Shown here: positions 35,509 through 47,429 of the stretch, piece after piece | How the letters are laid out: each line of letters starts with the position of its first letter | Numbering within the stretch: the stretch's first letter is position 1 | NCBI GenBank assembly: GCA_025201765.1 | Contig: MU623402.1 | Coordinates: 124,001-188,000, forward strand | Length of the DNA stretch: 64,000 nucleotides | Reading direction: 5' to 3' | Origin: Daldinia sp. FL1419 | Lineage: Eukaryota; Ascomycota; Sordariomycetes; Xylariales; Hypoxylaceae | Notes under the pieces: model-generated | What the model was told of the DNA's origin: nothing | Databases searched by the model: none | Seen by the model: the letters and a program-made list of their open reading frames with translations, nothing else | Program-made: the position numbers and the translations under genes

Positions 35509-36972
35509 CTAGAGCCAGAGCATGGCGCCAACGGCAACAAGGGCAGCGAACGCGCTGGCGCCGAACATACGCTCTGGCCGCACACCCTGGTTCGGGTTGT
35601 TGTTGCCACCGCCACAGACCTGTTCGAAGCTTTCCGTGCAAGCGGCATTAGGGCTGTTGCCAGCGGGAGTAGCACCGCTGCCCGAGCTCGAGTCACCATT
35701 GCTCCCACCGGCCGCTTGGCCATTAGTACCGGGACCGCCGCCGTTCAAGCCAGGAATGACCTGCTGTGTACCCGAAGTCGCACTAGAATCCTTGGGGTAG
35801 TCCTTGTCCATATCCAGGCCAGTACCCAAAAGTGATTTCAGGACGGTGTTAGCATCGCCGTCTACAACGGTATCATTAGTGCCCTTCGCGTCATTGTAGA
35901 CATAGCTCTTGCCCGAGTTGGTGCCGGGTGCCTTGTCCGTCTGGTAGCAGTCGATGGTAACCTCGCCGACGGTAGCGTAGTAGTACTTGTCCTTCTTGAT
36001 GGTGTCACTGTCCCAGTTGATGTATCCACCAGCCCAGTCGACTGTACCCTTGGCATTCTTCTCGTCACCACCAGGCCAGATGGAAAGCTGAACTCGAGCA
36101 GGGGTCTGGGGAAATTCCCATTGGTTGGTAGTGGAATTCCAGGTCTTGGATTTCTCCCAGGTTCGGCCAACCTTGTCATCTACAAGCCATTCGATCTTCT
36201 CCGGAGTCCACCTGATCTCGTATGTGTGCCATTCGGTATTAGTGTTCTTGATGGATGAGTCGGTGATATTACCAGAATGAGTGTCTAGAGAACCAGTTAG
36301 CTGATGACCACTCACAGAACCCATTCATTGGGCACGTCAGAATCTTACAGTTGGGTATGCCCTGGAAATAATAATTCGTCTGGACAATATCCAGCTCAGT
36401 ACCAACCCACTCAAAATCGATCTCGTCCTTCACGTCACTAAGCAGGATAAAAGCGGTAACGACACCAGCATCCTTCGATGTCTTTATTTTGGCCTTTACA
36501 TTCCCGTACCACATATAGACAGTTGAAGCCAGAACAGTACCAGCCGTATGAGGCGGCATAGTCAAGAGGACATTACCGTTGTGGGAGAGGGGAGTACCCT
36601 GGGCGACCCAGTCAGCCTTGGAAGCGTCGCCAAGGTATTTTGAGGCATCAGCGATTCGGTCGGTGCTGTCCATCTTCATCGTCCTGGACTGGCACACAGG
36701 CTCGGGGACACATGAATCGAGAGAAAATGACATGCGCGGGTCGCACCCGCCGAGGCAGTATGCGCCAACACCGCATTGTCCGTATTCTATAGTTTGCCTC
36801 GGTTAGAGAATTGCATACTAATGCAGCGAGGCGGGAATGATGTCTTACGAGAACAGCAAGGAGTTTCCTCTGGACACTTCTTGGTGAGGGAACAATAAGT
36901 CGGGGCATCCTGAGCGAACACAGTAGAAGCGCCTAGCAAGGCCACGGCTAGGGTCGGTATCGATCGAAGCAT
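35509..36972 (-). CDS. GPI-anchored Crh-type GH16 chitin-glucan transglycosylase
   Basis: Exons 36849-36972, 36349-36786 and 35509-36284 give 445 residues. In order: a signal peptide (MLRSIPTLAVALLGASTVFA); a cysteine-rich CBM18-like module (YCSLTKKC, CCSQYGQCGVGAYCLGGC); and the GH16 domain with catalytic DEIDFEW (E163, D165, E167). Then come QTNYYFQGIPNYT and WHTYEIRWTPEKIEWLVD, a Ser/Gly/Asn-rich linker, and a C-terminal hydrophobic tail typical of GPI attachment. Crh enzymes join chitin to beta-glucans in the fungal wall. Splicing at 36285-36348 recreates the conserved GIPNYT junction. Regulation is not visible. The family call is strong; which paralogue is unknown. Confidence 0.92.
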
Positions 36973-37910
36973 CTTGTGGATGTTGGTGTGACGAATATTA
37001 ATATATTATTATACGGTTAATTTATGTACCGTAATTGGAAGTGTTCGAGTCGCGTGCGTCTCTGTAATTATATACAGTACGAGATTCTCGAAAGCGATGA
37101 GCGAATGAGGCCGAGAACAAGCAGGTATGTATATATATGCGTGATATCAACTGGTGGACACTTGACTCAGTCGACAGCAACCGACAACTTCTTTGACACT
37201 TGTAAAACCTATGCTAACTCGGACAAGCAGACGCCGGACCGGGGGGGAGCATGCGTGTGCTTTCCTAACAAAGCGAGAGAGTAAGGACTACCACCAGAAG
37301 TCTCAACAAGGTTGTCGACTTATAAGATACCCTCGGGCATACAAGCAACGACGAACTGCAATCAATCTCCGCACGTATAGGCCACTTTCAGCGAGTATTT
37401 ACAACTAGAGTAGCCGTGCTTGAGTGGGTATTTCAAACGAGAGTGATCTTGGAAGCGATCGAGGCCGAATCCCCCTTTTTTTTGGGGGGGGGGGAGGGTT
37501 CGAATAGCGACTGAATTATTATAAAATATAAACAAAGGCAAAGTGCCCAACGAAGGTTTGAATACTCGATGAGCATGAAAAGGATTTATTTCACAGCCAC
37601 CACCCGCTAGAAATGCATACAAACGGCAGAGCGAAAGGAATTACCAAAAAATGGTTAAAACGAGAAACCACCTTTGATGGGGCCGTTAGTAAAATACTAT
37701 GGAGAGAGGAAATGTAGTTAGCATAGGGAAGGTAAATCGAAAAAGAAAAAACCCGAAGAAAGCATGGGAAGAAGAAGAAAAAATGGCGTGAAGCCCGAAT
37801 GTTCGAGAGCCCTGGACATCGTTCAGACATGGCCTAGTAGAGTCTTTTCCCCGTCTGGCATAACGTCTGGGATACTCGGTTAGGATCATCATAGGATAGG
37901 TTAGAAATAG

Positions 37911-37960
37911 ACTGGGATAGACTAGGATAGGCTAGGATAGGCTAGGATAGACTGGGATGA
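37911..37960. repeat. 10-bp minisatellite, five copies
   Basis: Five consecutive 10-bp units of the form (A/G)CT(A/G)GGATAG with few substitutions. Noncoding. Confidence 0.85.
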
Positions 37961-38625
37961 CCTGACATGGCTGATAGGAGAACGGGATAAGGAAGTGCAG
38001 GAGATGTTACTGTAAGTGGTACAATTTGATGTAACTGTAAGAAGGTACTCGCTTGGGAATAACTAGTGGGTTCCATTAGGTATACTCAGCGAATTGAGTT
38101 CTGCCATTTTATACCAGTCTTTGTACCAAAACTAGCAGAAAACGCTAGAAAAAGGTACTAGGTTAGCATTTGCAGATTGGACTTGCCTGGGTCTGTCAGG
38201 CCTGCTCAAGTGCTCGATTGACAGCCGTTTGTTGGAGGAGTGGAGTCCTAATAAAACTCGATCTCATTGGACGGTATAGAGAGCACAGTATAACTAACAG
38301 CTCTAATAGTTTTAGTACTGTGTTCATCTAACTACCTAGGTAGGTGTAAAAACTCGTATTTCTTCACCAACTGCTACTTCGTACCAACTAGATCAACTCT
38401 ACCTGACCGATCACTAACAAGACTCGAAATTTCTGAAAAGAAAAGCCAATTACGTTCAGGGGATCCGAAATATACACCCCCAAATTTAGCAATATCCACA
38501 AGCCCGCTACGGAGGAATTCGAGATCGACAATTACTGTATAAGTGCGATACCGAGGGTCCAACATTACACGCATGTTTCTGGCATTTTTACGAGATCTCA
38601 AGGCCTTCTAAGAAACTCAGCTAAG

Positions 38626-38661
38626 AGATAAACTAACAGATAAACTAACAGATAAACTAAC
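38626..38661. repeat. 12-bp perfect tandem repeat, three copies
   Basis: Three identical AGATAAACTAAC units in noncoding DNA. Confidence 0.9.
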
Positions 38662-39062
38662 GAGGATGCCGAGGCGGCCCCGTCTAAACGCCCAGGCTTA
38701 CCTAAGCATACAAGGTTCCGTCAACTTATTCAGCTCCCGTCCTCTAATCCGCGTCTAATAGGTCTATTCTCAAAGACAGGCACGCATAACATCATTCGGC
38801 AGCAGGCTAAAGACAACCCATACAATCTAATCTCATATGCATTAAAAAGAAAAAGGAAACAGCCCCTTTAAAATTTTGGTAGCGAGGAAGGGTAAGCAGC
38901 TCCGGCATTGATTGATATCGAATGATACCTTGTCTTGCATCGAGACCGGATAGTAAACTTGCACCGTGCCGGTTAAAGTATTCAGACATGGCTGAGCGAA
39001 ACGGAAGAGACGGAAAACGTTGGTGAGAAAAAAACTAAGACGAATAAGATCCAATCGTTGGC

Positions 39063-39085
39063 AATAATAATAATAATAATAATAA
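39063..39085. repeat. AAT trinucleotide microsatellite
   Basis: Uninterrupted AAT run of about 23 bp, followed by TAGGTAGGTATG words. Confidence 0.9.
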
Positions 39086-39166
39086 CGTAGGTAGGTATGT
39101 ATAATGTAGGTATGTATCGTGTCACCGTATGATTCCTTTAAGGATTCTTAAACGGAACCACACATG

Positions 39167-39190
39167 TCGTATCGTATCGTATCGTATCGA
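39167..39190. repeat. TCGTA pentanucleotide microsatellite
   Basis: Nearly five perfect TCGTA units. Noncoding. Confidence 0.9.
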
Positions 39191-39719
39191 TCTTCAAATT
39201 GAATCGAAAAAATCTGCACTCAACTCTTCTTTTGGAATTACAGTCATCTCATCGTTTCCCCCCTGTCTTAGTCATTAAAAGCCAAGAAGAAACCCCGGCC
39301 AGCGATCAGGGATTGGAATCGGATTGGTGACGTCGATATGACCCTACGGACGCATACATACAAGACAGAATCTCATGCACCCCGGACTTTTTTTCACGGG
39401 AGGATCCGGTCATTGTTTGCTGGCTCATGACTAAATAGGGGGGCGGGGGGGCATAGATTTGAGACCACCACGCCTCGCGAAGGTATGGGGACGATGTAAT
39501 ATATAACTGTGTATATACAGCTCTGGGTACGACCCTAGTAGGGGTTAGAAAACAGCGTACGATCCTAAAATAGACGTAGGACATGTTGTATCAAGGGATG
39601 GCATACTGACGCCCAAGTATATCGACAACAGACTCATAGCAACATCAGTATCTTAAGCGATAGTAACCTATCGCGAAAACAATCCAGTAACCTAGACCAT
39701 TCCCATCCTTGTAGTCTAT

Positions 39720-40763
39720 TCAAAATAAATACTCTCCTGCAAATGCCAGCCCCTGGTGAACAACAGTCCTAAGCTCTTCCGGCATGGGCAGCGCCTCAGC
39801 ACGACTAAAGCTCGCCCACACCATCTCGTCGTGCTCTAGGGACTTGACAGACAAGTCCTCGTGATTCCGTACTAGAACCGCGTAGTTTAGCTGTAGACAT
39901 TCCTTCCGTAGCACTAGCTGCGGATTATGTATCGGTGACCTTCGCGACTGCGACGAGCCAGTACTGCCCCTAATCCCTCCTCTCCCCCCTATACCTCCCG
40001 CGCCACCGCTCCAACTACTACTGCTCCCGCTATAGCTATAACCGTTCGCACTACTTCCCCCCAGACTGCCGCTCCCAGGCGACCCCGTAGCCGAAGTCAG
40101 CGTCGCTCCGTCGAGCACGGAGAGGTTCCCACTACTACTTCCTCCCGCCGTGAATATACCCATCCCATCGTCGTCCCAGTCTAATATCCGCACCTCGGCA
40201 ACTCGTCGCACATCTTGCAGCGCACCAAGGAACCTGTCAACATGCAATCCCGTCTGCTCCGCCACGCACCGCGCCACCGCCGCCGAGATGCAATAATCGC
40301 TCTCCCGCACCTTGCCACCCGGAAGTTCCCACGTGCCAGCGTTTCGCCTGGTTCGATGTCCTGGGTCCCCATCCCTTTCCCGTCCGCCTTCCCCACCGCT
40401 ACTAGCCCCAGAATAAGCTCGGTACTGAACGTGTCTCCGTCCCCAACGAGAAGAGCCAAAAGTGGTGGTAGTACTAGTACTAGTACTAGCAGCGCTAGGC
40501 GAATTAGGCGTGTTGGCGAGCGAAGACGCCGACGACGACGCCGTCTCAGGGGTAGCAGCATTAGCCGACCGTCTGAGCAACAGGACGGAGGGCCGAGAGC
40601 TATGCGCGTCCATGCGGAAGATGCACACGCCCACGTAGAGCTTGTCGGCGGGCCGCGTGGCACGGATGTCATCCAGGTACTGGGCGCGGGACATGGCGAG
40701 CACTGACTTCTGCGCATGTGATAGCGTCGTCTTCTTGAACGACATTGGCGCTGACATGGCCAT
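39720..40763 (-). CDS. Nudix-fold protein with degenerate Nudix box and low-complexity insertions
   Basis: An intronless frame of 347 codons. The first strand (KLYVGVCIFRMD) and the segment GTWELPGGKVRESDYCISAA (143-162) identify a Nudix domain. The box continues with R165-C166-V-A-E169-Q170-T-G-L, so the usual RExxEE core is reduced: the first Glu is Cys and the second Glu of the pair is Gln. Two insertions interrupt the fold: a Ser/Thr/Ala-rich stretch (about 71-140) and a Ser/Gly-rich stretch (about 205-270). The C-terminal region (QLNYAVLVRNHEDL onward) returns to fold-like sequence. Active Nudix enzymes hydrolyse nucleoside diphosphate derivatives; with these substitutions activity may be weak or lost. 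Two ATGs lie close together; I used the first. Confidence 0.75.
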   Translation of the reverse strand: MAMSAPMSFKKTTLSHAQKSVLAMSRAQYLDDIRATRPADKLYVGVCIFRMDAHSSRPSVLLLRRSANAATPETASSSASSLANTPNSPSAASTSTSTTTTFGSSRWGRRHVQYRAYSGASSGGEGGRERDGDPGHRTRRNAGTWELPGGKVRESDYCISAAVARCVAEQTGLHVDRFLGALQDVRRVAEVRILDWDDDGMGIFTAGGSSSGNLSVLDGATLTSATGSPGSGSLGGSSANGYSYSGSSSSWSGGAGGIGGRGGIRGSTGSSQSRRSPIHNPQLVLRKECLQLNYAVLVRNHEDLSVKSLEHDEMVWASFSRAEALPMPEELRTVVHQGLAFAGEYLF

Positions 40764-42637
40764 GGCCGTAACGGGCGCGTATTCCTTTCTTCCTGGCTCC
40801 TAATAAGTATCGCGTACAATGGCTATCCTCCCACCGTTGTTACTGCCGCTAACACATTGCAGCAGACACTTGAGAGCAAAGGAGAAATAAGAAACAATCT
40901 AGATACTCCAGAGGAAACAACGTCCGGTCTGAATGCTTGCGTTTCCCTAATTAGCTAGCCCCCTCCCGTACCTAGTCCCCTCGGAAACGCACATGCGAAT
41001 CAAGTCACGTTTGAACATATGCGTCCGTCCGTCTTCGTGCGTGTTCGGCCCCCCCTTCTCCCCCTCCGTGACACACGGCCGGCTAAGTACCTAATACTTT
41101 CTTGCCTTCCTCCGCCAACTTCTATCTCATCTACAGACGATACAATGGCGAGGCAACGGGGAAGTCACGGAAGAAGTAATAGATTCGACACTTCCATATG
41201 TCCAGTCTTCTCGTTGTTTTTACTCCTTTCCAAGAAACCACCTTGTCCCTTAATATGCCTCCCGAGACATCGCTGATGACAAAACAACCTTTCCGGCTAG
41301 CCGGGTTGGACAGGAAGCGAGATCTTATGTAGGTGCTTATGTAGGTGCTTATGTAGGTGGTGAGGGTGTGCCTCGAGCTTATTCAAAGCTGACCGCGCCC
41401 GTTTCTCCCGAAAGCCTTCCAAGACTAGCTTTCCAGTGACAAATAAACGTTGTTTCTCCTTGTTGCGCGGCCGGTAAAGTTTTCTCTTCTTAACATTAAG
41501 GACCCAATCCAAGGTGTCGGTATTGTGTCGGCATTCCAGCAGACTGGTGAGCTCACCTACCTTGTGGCACACTACATACAACTTTAGGCATCAAAGCGTC
41601 TCGGTGTAAGCTAGTAATAGCCTTCATTCGTTATCAGGTAATTGCGTTCTCCTTCTCGTCCTGATATCCTCCCTCCCTCTTATTAATGAAATCGCGACCC
41701 TACCTTTCAAGTATTAGACACCCCGCAATAGGTCAAGATGTGTAATAGAGCCCGATTACTGTGATGGATAATCGCCGAGTTAAATATAATAGTACTTAAG
41801 TAAATTAAGCACGATAGAAATGAATGAACATGGCATAAAGATAGCAGGAGCAATGCCCACTATCGGCATTCCGTTATATAGAAATCCTGCCGTATTATAA
41901 GCACACAAGCATTTGCAATATGCGACCAGCTACCCCTATACTCAATATACCATGTGAGATATATCATGAAGAGGAGTGCTACTACATATCCCCCCGTATG
42001 GTAGGAATTTGCGAGATAAATATTAAAAGAAAAAGGACTCATCTATTGACTGCCAATTGTGTAGTAACTCAAAGTGACTTCACCCCTAAATAAATCCTGC
42101 ATTAAAACCTCCTAAGAGCACGTCTGATTGATCCATAGTCACGCATCAACATCACCATGGCTTTTTGAAATGACTTTCTTTTTTTGTGTAGTAGTAATCC
42201 CTCAACCCGCCTATCACAATGCCTCGCGACGTAATCATTCGAGACCACAGAATACAACTCTGGTTCTTCCCGAATTCCGTAATTTAACAATCCATCCATT
42301 CTCCCGTGGGGGAATCGTGCTGTGAAAAGAAAAAGAAAACCGCGTCCTTGCCGAATAAATATAGCGAAACAGAACTACAGATGAAAATGGGAGTCAGACA
42401 ATCCGCCGCCGTGTCGTTATTCTCCCTTCATCCCATGTCGTAGTGCAACCAGAAGTTACGAAGTTGCGAAAGAATTCGTTCACCACGTACTAGTGGGATT
42501 GCCGAAAGTGACCTCATAGAGCCTGTTCTCTTACAAAACCTGACAAGAATGAGCAGATCGAAGCATATAGGGGTTGTGCCAACGCCAGAAATAAAAGACG
42601 ATCAGAACGGAATGTAGGACCTAAAGCCTGGGCTTTT
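40764..42637. other. Intergenic region, no gene seen
   Basis: Promoter side of the Nudix gene and 3' flank of the two-repeat Myb gene. Open frames up to 94 codons (41297-41581, minus) arise partly from the 12-bp repeat at 41324-41359 and have no family features. Confidence 0.55.
41324..41359. repeat. 12-bp perfect tandem repeat, three copies
   Basis: Three identical CTTATGTAGGTG units. The minus strand reads as a Leu-His-Lys-His repeat in a chance frame. Confidence 0.9.
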
Positions 42638-44339
42638 TTAACGTGCCTTTTGTGTAGAGAATAGTTCTGGAAAATGTTCCTTGGCGTACTGTTCGCAAGC
42701 CTATATTTACGTCGGTTAGTAAGGGCTCGAAATGTTATGGATGAAGTAATAACCGACCTTCGCAGGCTTTCCAACCTTCTGACCAATGGTTTTCCACTTG
42801 TTATTCTCGTAATCTTTGATGGCGCTGAGGAGCGCTTGGCTCTCGTCTTCGGCGAACTCGGCGTAGTGCATGTCCTAGACGGTTATTGGCAACAGGGACC
42901 GGGGAGGGGGACACAATGAACAAATACATACCTTGTACCAGTGCTTCTTGACACTGCCTTCGGTTCGTGTCGGAAAAGTCTGTCATCATATCAAGTTAGT
43001 TATATACTTCCAAGAATATACGTGAAGGAAAACCGACCTTGGCAATCTCGGCCCAACTATTACCCGCATCTCTCATCTGCTTTAGTCGCAGCTCCTCGGC
43101 GGGTGTCCAAGGAGTATTTGTTCGGCTTTTCTTAGCCGGGGGTGGCACAACCGGGGTGCTAGCCTCTTCCTTGGTGGGAACCGCTGGTGGAGCGACAGGA
43201 GTAACCTGCATCGGGGGCGCGGGCGCTGCAGAAACGGGTGTGGGGGTTGGCGCAGGAGCAGGAGTGCTTGAGGCAGCGGCGCCGGTCGTAGCTGTCGGAG
43301 CGGGAGTCGCAGGATTGGCAGTTGGCGCGTGGGGCTGCTGATGAGCTTGTTGCTGATGTCCAGGGGCGGCGCGCTTACGGCCTCGCGGGGCCGGGGCGGA
43401 AGCTGGGGTCGGAGTTGATTGCTGAGACTGCGCAACTGGGGCTTGCGGGATGGTCATCGGGGGAGGGACCGGCGTAGCATGATGCTGTTGGGCCTGATGT
43501 GTTGACTGGTGAGTTTGATGGTGAGGATGCTGCCCATGAGGACCGTGGGGCTGCTGATGCGTCTGATTTTGGTGCTGCTGGTGCTGCGGTAATTGCTGAT
43601 GGTGCTGCTGACCATGCGAAGCGTGCAGTTGGGCACCAGGATTCGGCGGCTGCGGCGTATACCCAGTGAATTCAGTCCGACGTGACATGTCGGCTTGGTA
43701 AGGATGGTTAGGGCTGTATCACAGAAAAATGTTAGCATACCGATACAACTTGGTATTGCTGAGAGCGACAACAGCAAGATGCGATGCAATCATGGCTGCA
43801 CAGCATTGAACATTCCGAATCGACAACTGTTGATAAAGTAAGGCGGAAGATGTAGGTGCTGTTCAGCTGATGGAAGGAACAAGGGTTGTGATGAAGTAGT
43901 AGTAGTAGGTGCAGGGTAGTGGATATTGCTGGGCTTGTATCGAAGGAGAAGATGAGGCTATCACCAGGGGTCCTGCCACTTGCAGTGGAGCAAGGACTTG
44001 TCGGCCTGGGTTGGATGTTTGCGGGACAGGTCCATGACTGAGACGACAGGTATACATTTGGTACATATATGACCATGTCATCTATACAACTAGGACGGTG
44101 GTATATGTGTACGAGCCCATCTGGGGTAGACAGGGGGGGGGGGAACGGAGGGGGAACATGGGGAACATGTATATAGTCGGGGAAACAAATTGAACAAGTA
44201 CAGTACTTGAGAGACTTGGGTATACAGGATGTAGATAGTAAAGGGTATGTACTTACTGCATGCCATCATTCGCGTGTTGGGTGGAGTTGGTGTATACCGG
44301 GTACTCCGTCGGCATGGGGCCGACCTGCCACTGCTGCAT
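42638..44339 (-). CDS. Two-repeat Myb/SANT-like DNA-binding protein with Gln/His/Pro-rich N-terminus
   Basis: Five exons (44257-44339, 43038-43713, 42932-42979, 42758-42874, 42638-42700) give 328 residues. The first exon (MQQWQVGPMPTEYPVY) joins in frame across a 543-nt intron to NHPYQADMSRRTEF. An alternative start at that Met (43688) would drop 36 residues. A long Gln, His, Pro, Ala low-complexity region is followed by two Myb-like repeats at about 226-270 and 273-320. Their spaced tryptophans are in TPWTPAEELRLKQM, NSWAEIAKTFPTR, KKHWYK and NNKWKTIGQKVGKP. Three of the four splice sites fall inside these repeats. It should be a nuclear DNA-binding or chromatin protein. The targets are unknown. 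Confidence 0.82.
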
Positions 44340-46000
44340 GATCTGAAAAGGGCAAACTAGCGTCAGCTACAATATACTAATGTTTCTTTGTTCCCGATAC
44401 AACTGGAAATACAACTGAAGTCAAAAGTGCATAGAACAAGACTAGAGCTTAAAATGGAGGGGGGGAATAGAATAAAACGGGACTGAGCAGAAACAAAAAT
44501 TGGAGGAACAAATTTTAAAAATGGGTTGTAAAGGTAGAGGGGAAAGAGGGAAAAAGTACAGGTGAGAAAAATAAAATAATTATTCCGCGCAAAAAACAGG
44601 GAGGCGAAGTAAGTAGGCGAGGTGCGCCCAAAGTTCCCAAGTAGGGGGTGGAAGGAAGGATGAGGGAGTAGCGGAAAAGTATCAGCGGCGGCAGAGGGGG
44701 GACAAGACAAAAAATTACCACTGGTCCAACAAAAAACAGAAGGACGAATGGAAGAGGCGATAAAGAAAAGACATAGTATGACAAGTATTTGTTGTAACGG
44801 TAGTGAGGGTAAGGGTGAGAAAGTAAGAGTGAGAAATGAGTGTGAGTAATAACGCGAATTGTAAGTGACGACGATGATGATTTAAAAAATGATACCCGCG
44901 AAATTGCAATAGAAGCAGGCTATGGTGACTGCATGCGCGAGGAACTTGGAGGGGTAAAGGACATTTTCAGTCGACAACGTGTGTTTTGATTACGATGCTA
45001 ATGGTTGACGGCTGATGCCAGACAGAGGCCACAGCCGATAACATCGTGAAGGGTCAAAAATTGGCGGGTTGACCCAAACACGCGTATCTTGAAGAGTCGC
45101 GCAACCCAAGTATTTTTTATTATTTTTTTTACCTGCTAATGCAGGCGATGGGTGATGATGTCGATAGTGGGGATCGCGAAGAAAATACCGAAATACACTC
45201 TCGATTGAACAATGCAAAAGAAATAAAAATAAAACAAATACAAATCAAGTAGAAGGTACTCAAAAAAAACTTACGGGCAATTAGAAGTATGAAATGGCCA
45301 ATCCGTAGTGCATAAAAAGTCTGCAGCGACGTTGAAACTTTGTTGCCTCCTGCTGCGAAACGGCGAGGACAGGCAATCAATACTCAAAGTCGCGCGTACA
45401 GTGAACAACTGTTTGTGTGTCTTCTCAACCTCGAGACGACTTGAGGCGACTTGATCCGAGATACAACGGACGCGTCTACTACCTGGTACTGCGCAAGTAG
45501 ATTTGCTAAAGCTGGGGGATAAACTGTTAGACAAACCCGTGGGAAACAAAGTGACAGGAAAGGTTTAGTCAATTGAAAGTGGGCGCGCGCAGCAGCAGGC
45601 ACCGACGCCGGTGAACAAAAGATTCGAGGTGAGGTTGGGGTTTGAATGTTGTTGTTGCAATGACAGGGAATGAGAACCAAATGTATCGTGGTTCAGCAGA
45701 AGTACGGAGTACCTTTGTGTGAGAAAGGGAAAAGTAGAGGGAACAAACTGTGCGGATTGGGGAGGGGGTGCAGATTGAGGAACCGTGGGAAGTATCTGGA
45801 GTATGTGAGAAGTATGTAAAGGGCTAGGTAGGTATGTAAAACGTTGGTAAGGTATGCGGTATGTTGGTAGAAGGAACGTTGGTGAGGTAAGGTAGCCTTT
45901 AGCCACCTGCAAATTTTGCACTTCTGCCTGTCGCGCACGGACTATAGCACAGCCCCGTTATTGGTCTGTGCTTCTTCTTCTTCCTTTTTTTATGAAAACT
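44340..46000 (-). promoter_or_regulatory. Probable long pyrimidine-rich 5' leader and promoter of the Myb gene, with likely 5'-UTR introns
   Basis: The minus strand here is strongly C/T-rich, and its many short open frames are low complexity. An acceptor CCTTTTCAG ends at 44343, three bases before the start codon. Candidate donors are seen near 44712 (GTGGTAATTT), 45130 (GCAGGTAAAA) and 45273 (CCCGTAAGTT). This fits a leader of 1 kb or more with one or several introns, as in fungal regulator genes. Exact ends are not visible. Confidence 0.5.
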
Positions 46001-47429
46001 TTTTATGCGCAGAACTCTTTGAGTAGGTACAAAGTTCCCCCAATCCCTCTGCGGACTAAACTTTTAGCTCAGCGGGGGAATTTGGCCAAGGCCCTTAGGT
46101 ACTTTGTACAATGAGAAAATAGTACCGTCAAAACAAGAATTAAATGTACACTCTGCAAATATGCGCGAGGCCGGTGTGGAGCCACTATCGAAGTTGAGGA
46201 TAAAAGAGTGAGGGTATTTTAGGTAAGTTAGGTAGATTTTGGAATGACGCATGTAAAGACTGAGAAATATTGGCCGCTGCGACTGCGCATTTATTGGATA
46301 CCAATATGTGGCGTTGTGCTGCCGTAAGAATCGAATTGATATGAGAAAAAAATTCTGAGAGGTCACTATACCTTTTCCTAAAGAAATTCTATTTCTCTTC
46401 TCCTTTAGTTGGTCGAACAAGAAACAACAAGAAATTTTCCCTCCCAATTCCTAATCGTTATGTCAATTCGTAAATCTGCAGTAGATAAACTTTTCTTATG
46501 CAAGGATCTCAAACAAGTAGCGCGATAGGTACCTACCTACTTCTTGGATGAACACAAAAAAGTGACTTTGCGAAGATCAGATCCTGATACCTGAATACTG
46601 CAGGAAGAAAAACGCGACTAACCAGGACTCAAACGCTGTTGATTTTTGTTCCTGGGACCTTGAAGCCTTGGGGGGAGTACTTTCGACAAAAGTATCTTGG
46701 GCTTAGGCAGGTAGATGTTTTGGATTGGTGTCTAATCTTTTTATTTTTATTATGTATTTTTCGTGCGCGACCTGGGGGTGTGGGTTCGAACGACTGGCAC
46801 CTCACGAAAAAAGAAGTGTGGAAAAGGTTAAGATTTGGCGGTACGCAGCCATCGAAGGTGGAAAGTACCTTTAATGTTCGAGCCATGGTGGCTCTAAGAC
46901 GCATTCATTTTTTCTTTCGCCCTCTCTAATTCGTTAACCATTACTTTTGCGGGTATACAAGAATCTCTTGGCGCCTTTGTCCCGGTCCAACCCTTAACTC
47001 GGTTAATCATGGGTCAAGAATCTGAGCTAACGAATTACTTAGGAATTACCTAGGTAGAAATTGCCTGGGTGCTTATCAATACCTCGAAGCCATTTTCTTT
47101 ACTCTTTCAAGCGTTTTTACTATGTAAAAAGTACCCAGGTACGAATTACATCGAGACTTTTCACTGTGCCTCGAAATAACCCGCACGTGATATTAGCTGC
47201 TACCCACAAGAATTGGACTATGGCAGCAGAATGTATTGAATGTATCCTATGTAGGTATTCCCTTATACATATCAACACCTACCTCTACATTTTCATTATC
47301 TCAGTGGGGCTTAGACTAGGAGGACGGTTTTTGTATCTTTTATGCCACAACACTTTTCAGCCAATTAGATCCCTGACATACCATACCCACTAAAAACCGT
47401 TTCCTAGTCTGAGGTAGGAGTGTGCTTGT

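Larger units (their letters stand above)
36973..39719. other. Intergenic region (about 2.7 kb) rich in short tandem repeats
   Basis: No gene seen. It contains several minisatellites and microsatellites listed separately. At 37471-37498 a C5-T8-G11 tract could fold as a hairpin or a G-rich structure. Short frames on both strands lack coding character. Confidence 0.55.

Noticed and set aside
40181..40819. Alternative Arg-rich frames over the Nudix gene
   Set aside because: Arg-rich shadow of the Ser/Gly-rich coding frame; no motifs.
44363..45938. Many minus-strand open frames of 60-118 codons
   Set aside because: Composition is Pro/Leu/Ser/Phe low complexity from a pyrimidine-rich leader; no conserved motifs.
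46695..46800. TTCGA box-like sequence (GGGTTCGAAC) with an upstream A-box-like word, possible tRNA or tRNA-derived element
   Set aside because: The T-arm stem does not pair, position 61 is not C, and no acceptor stem or anticodon arm can be drawn.
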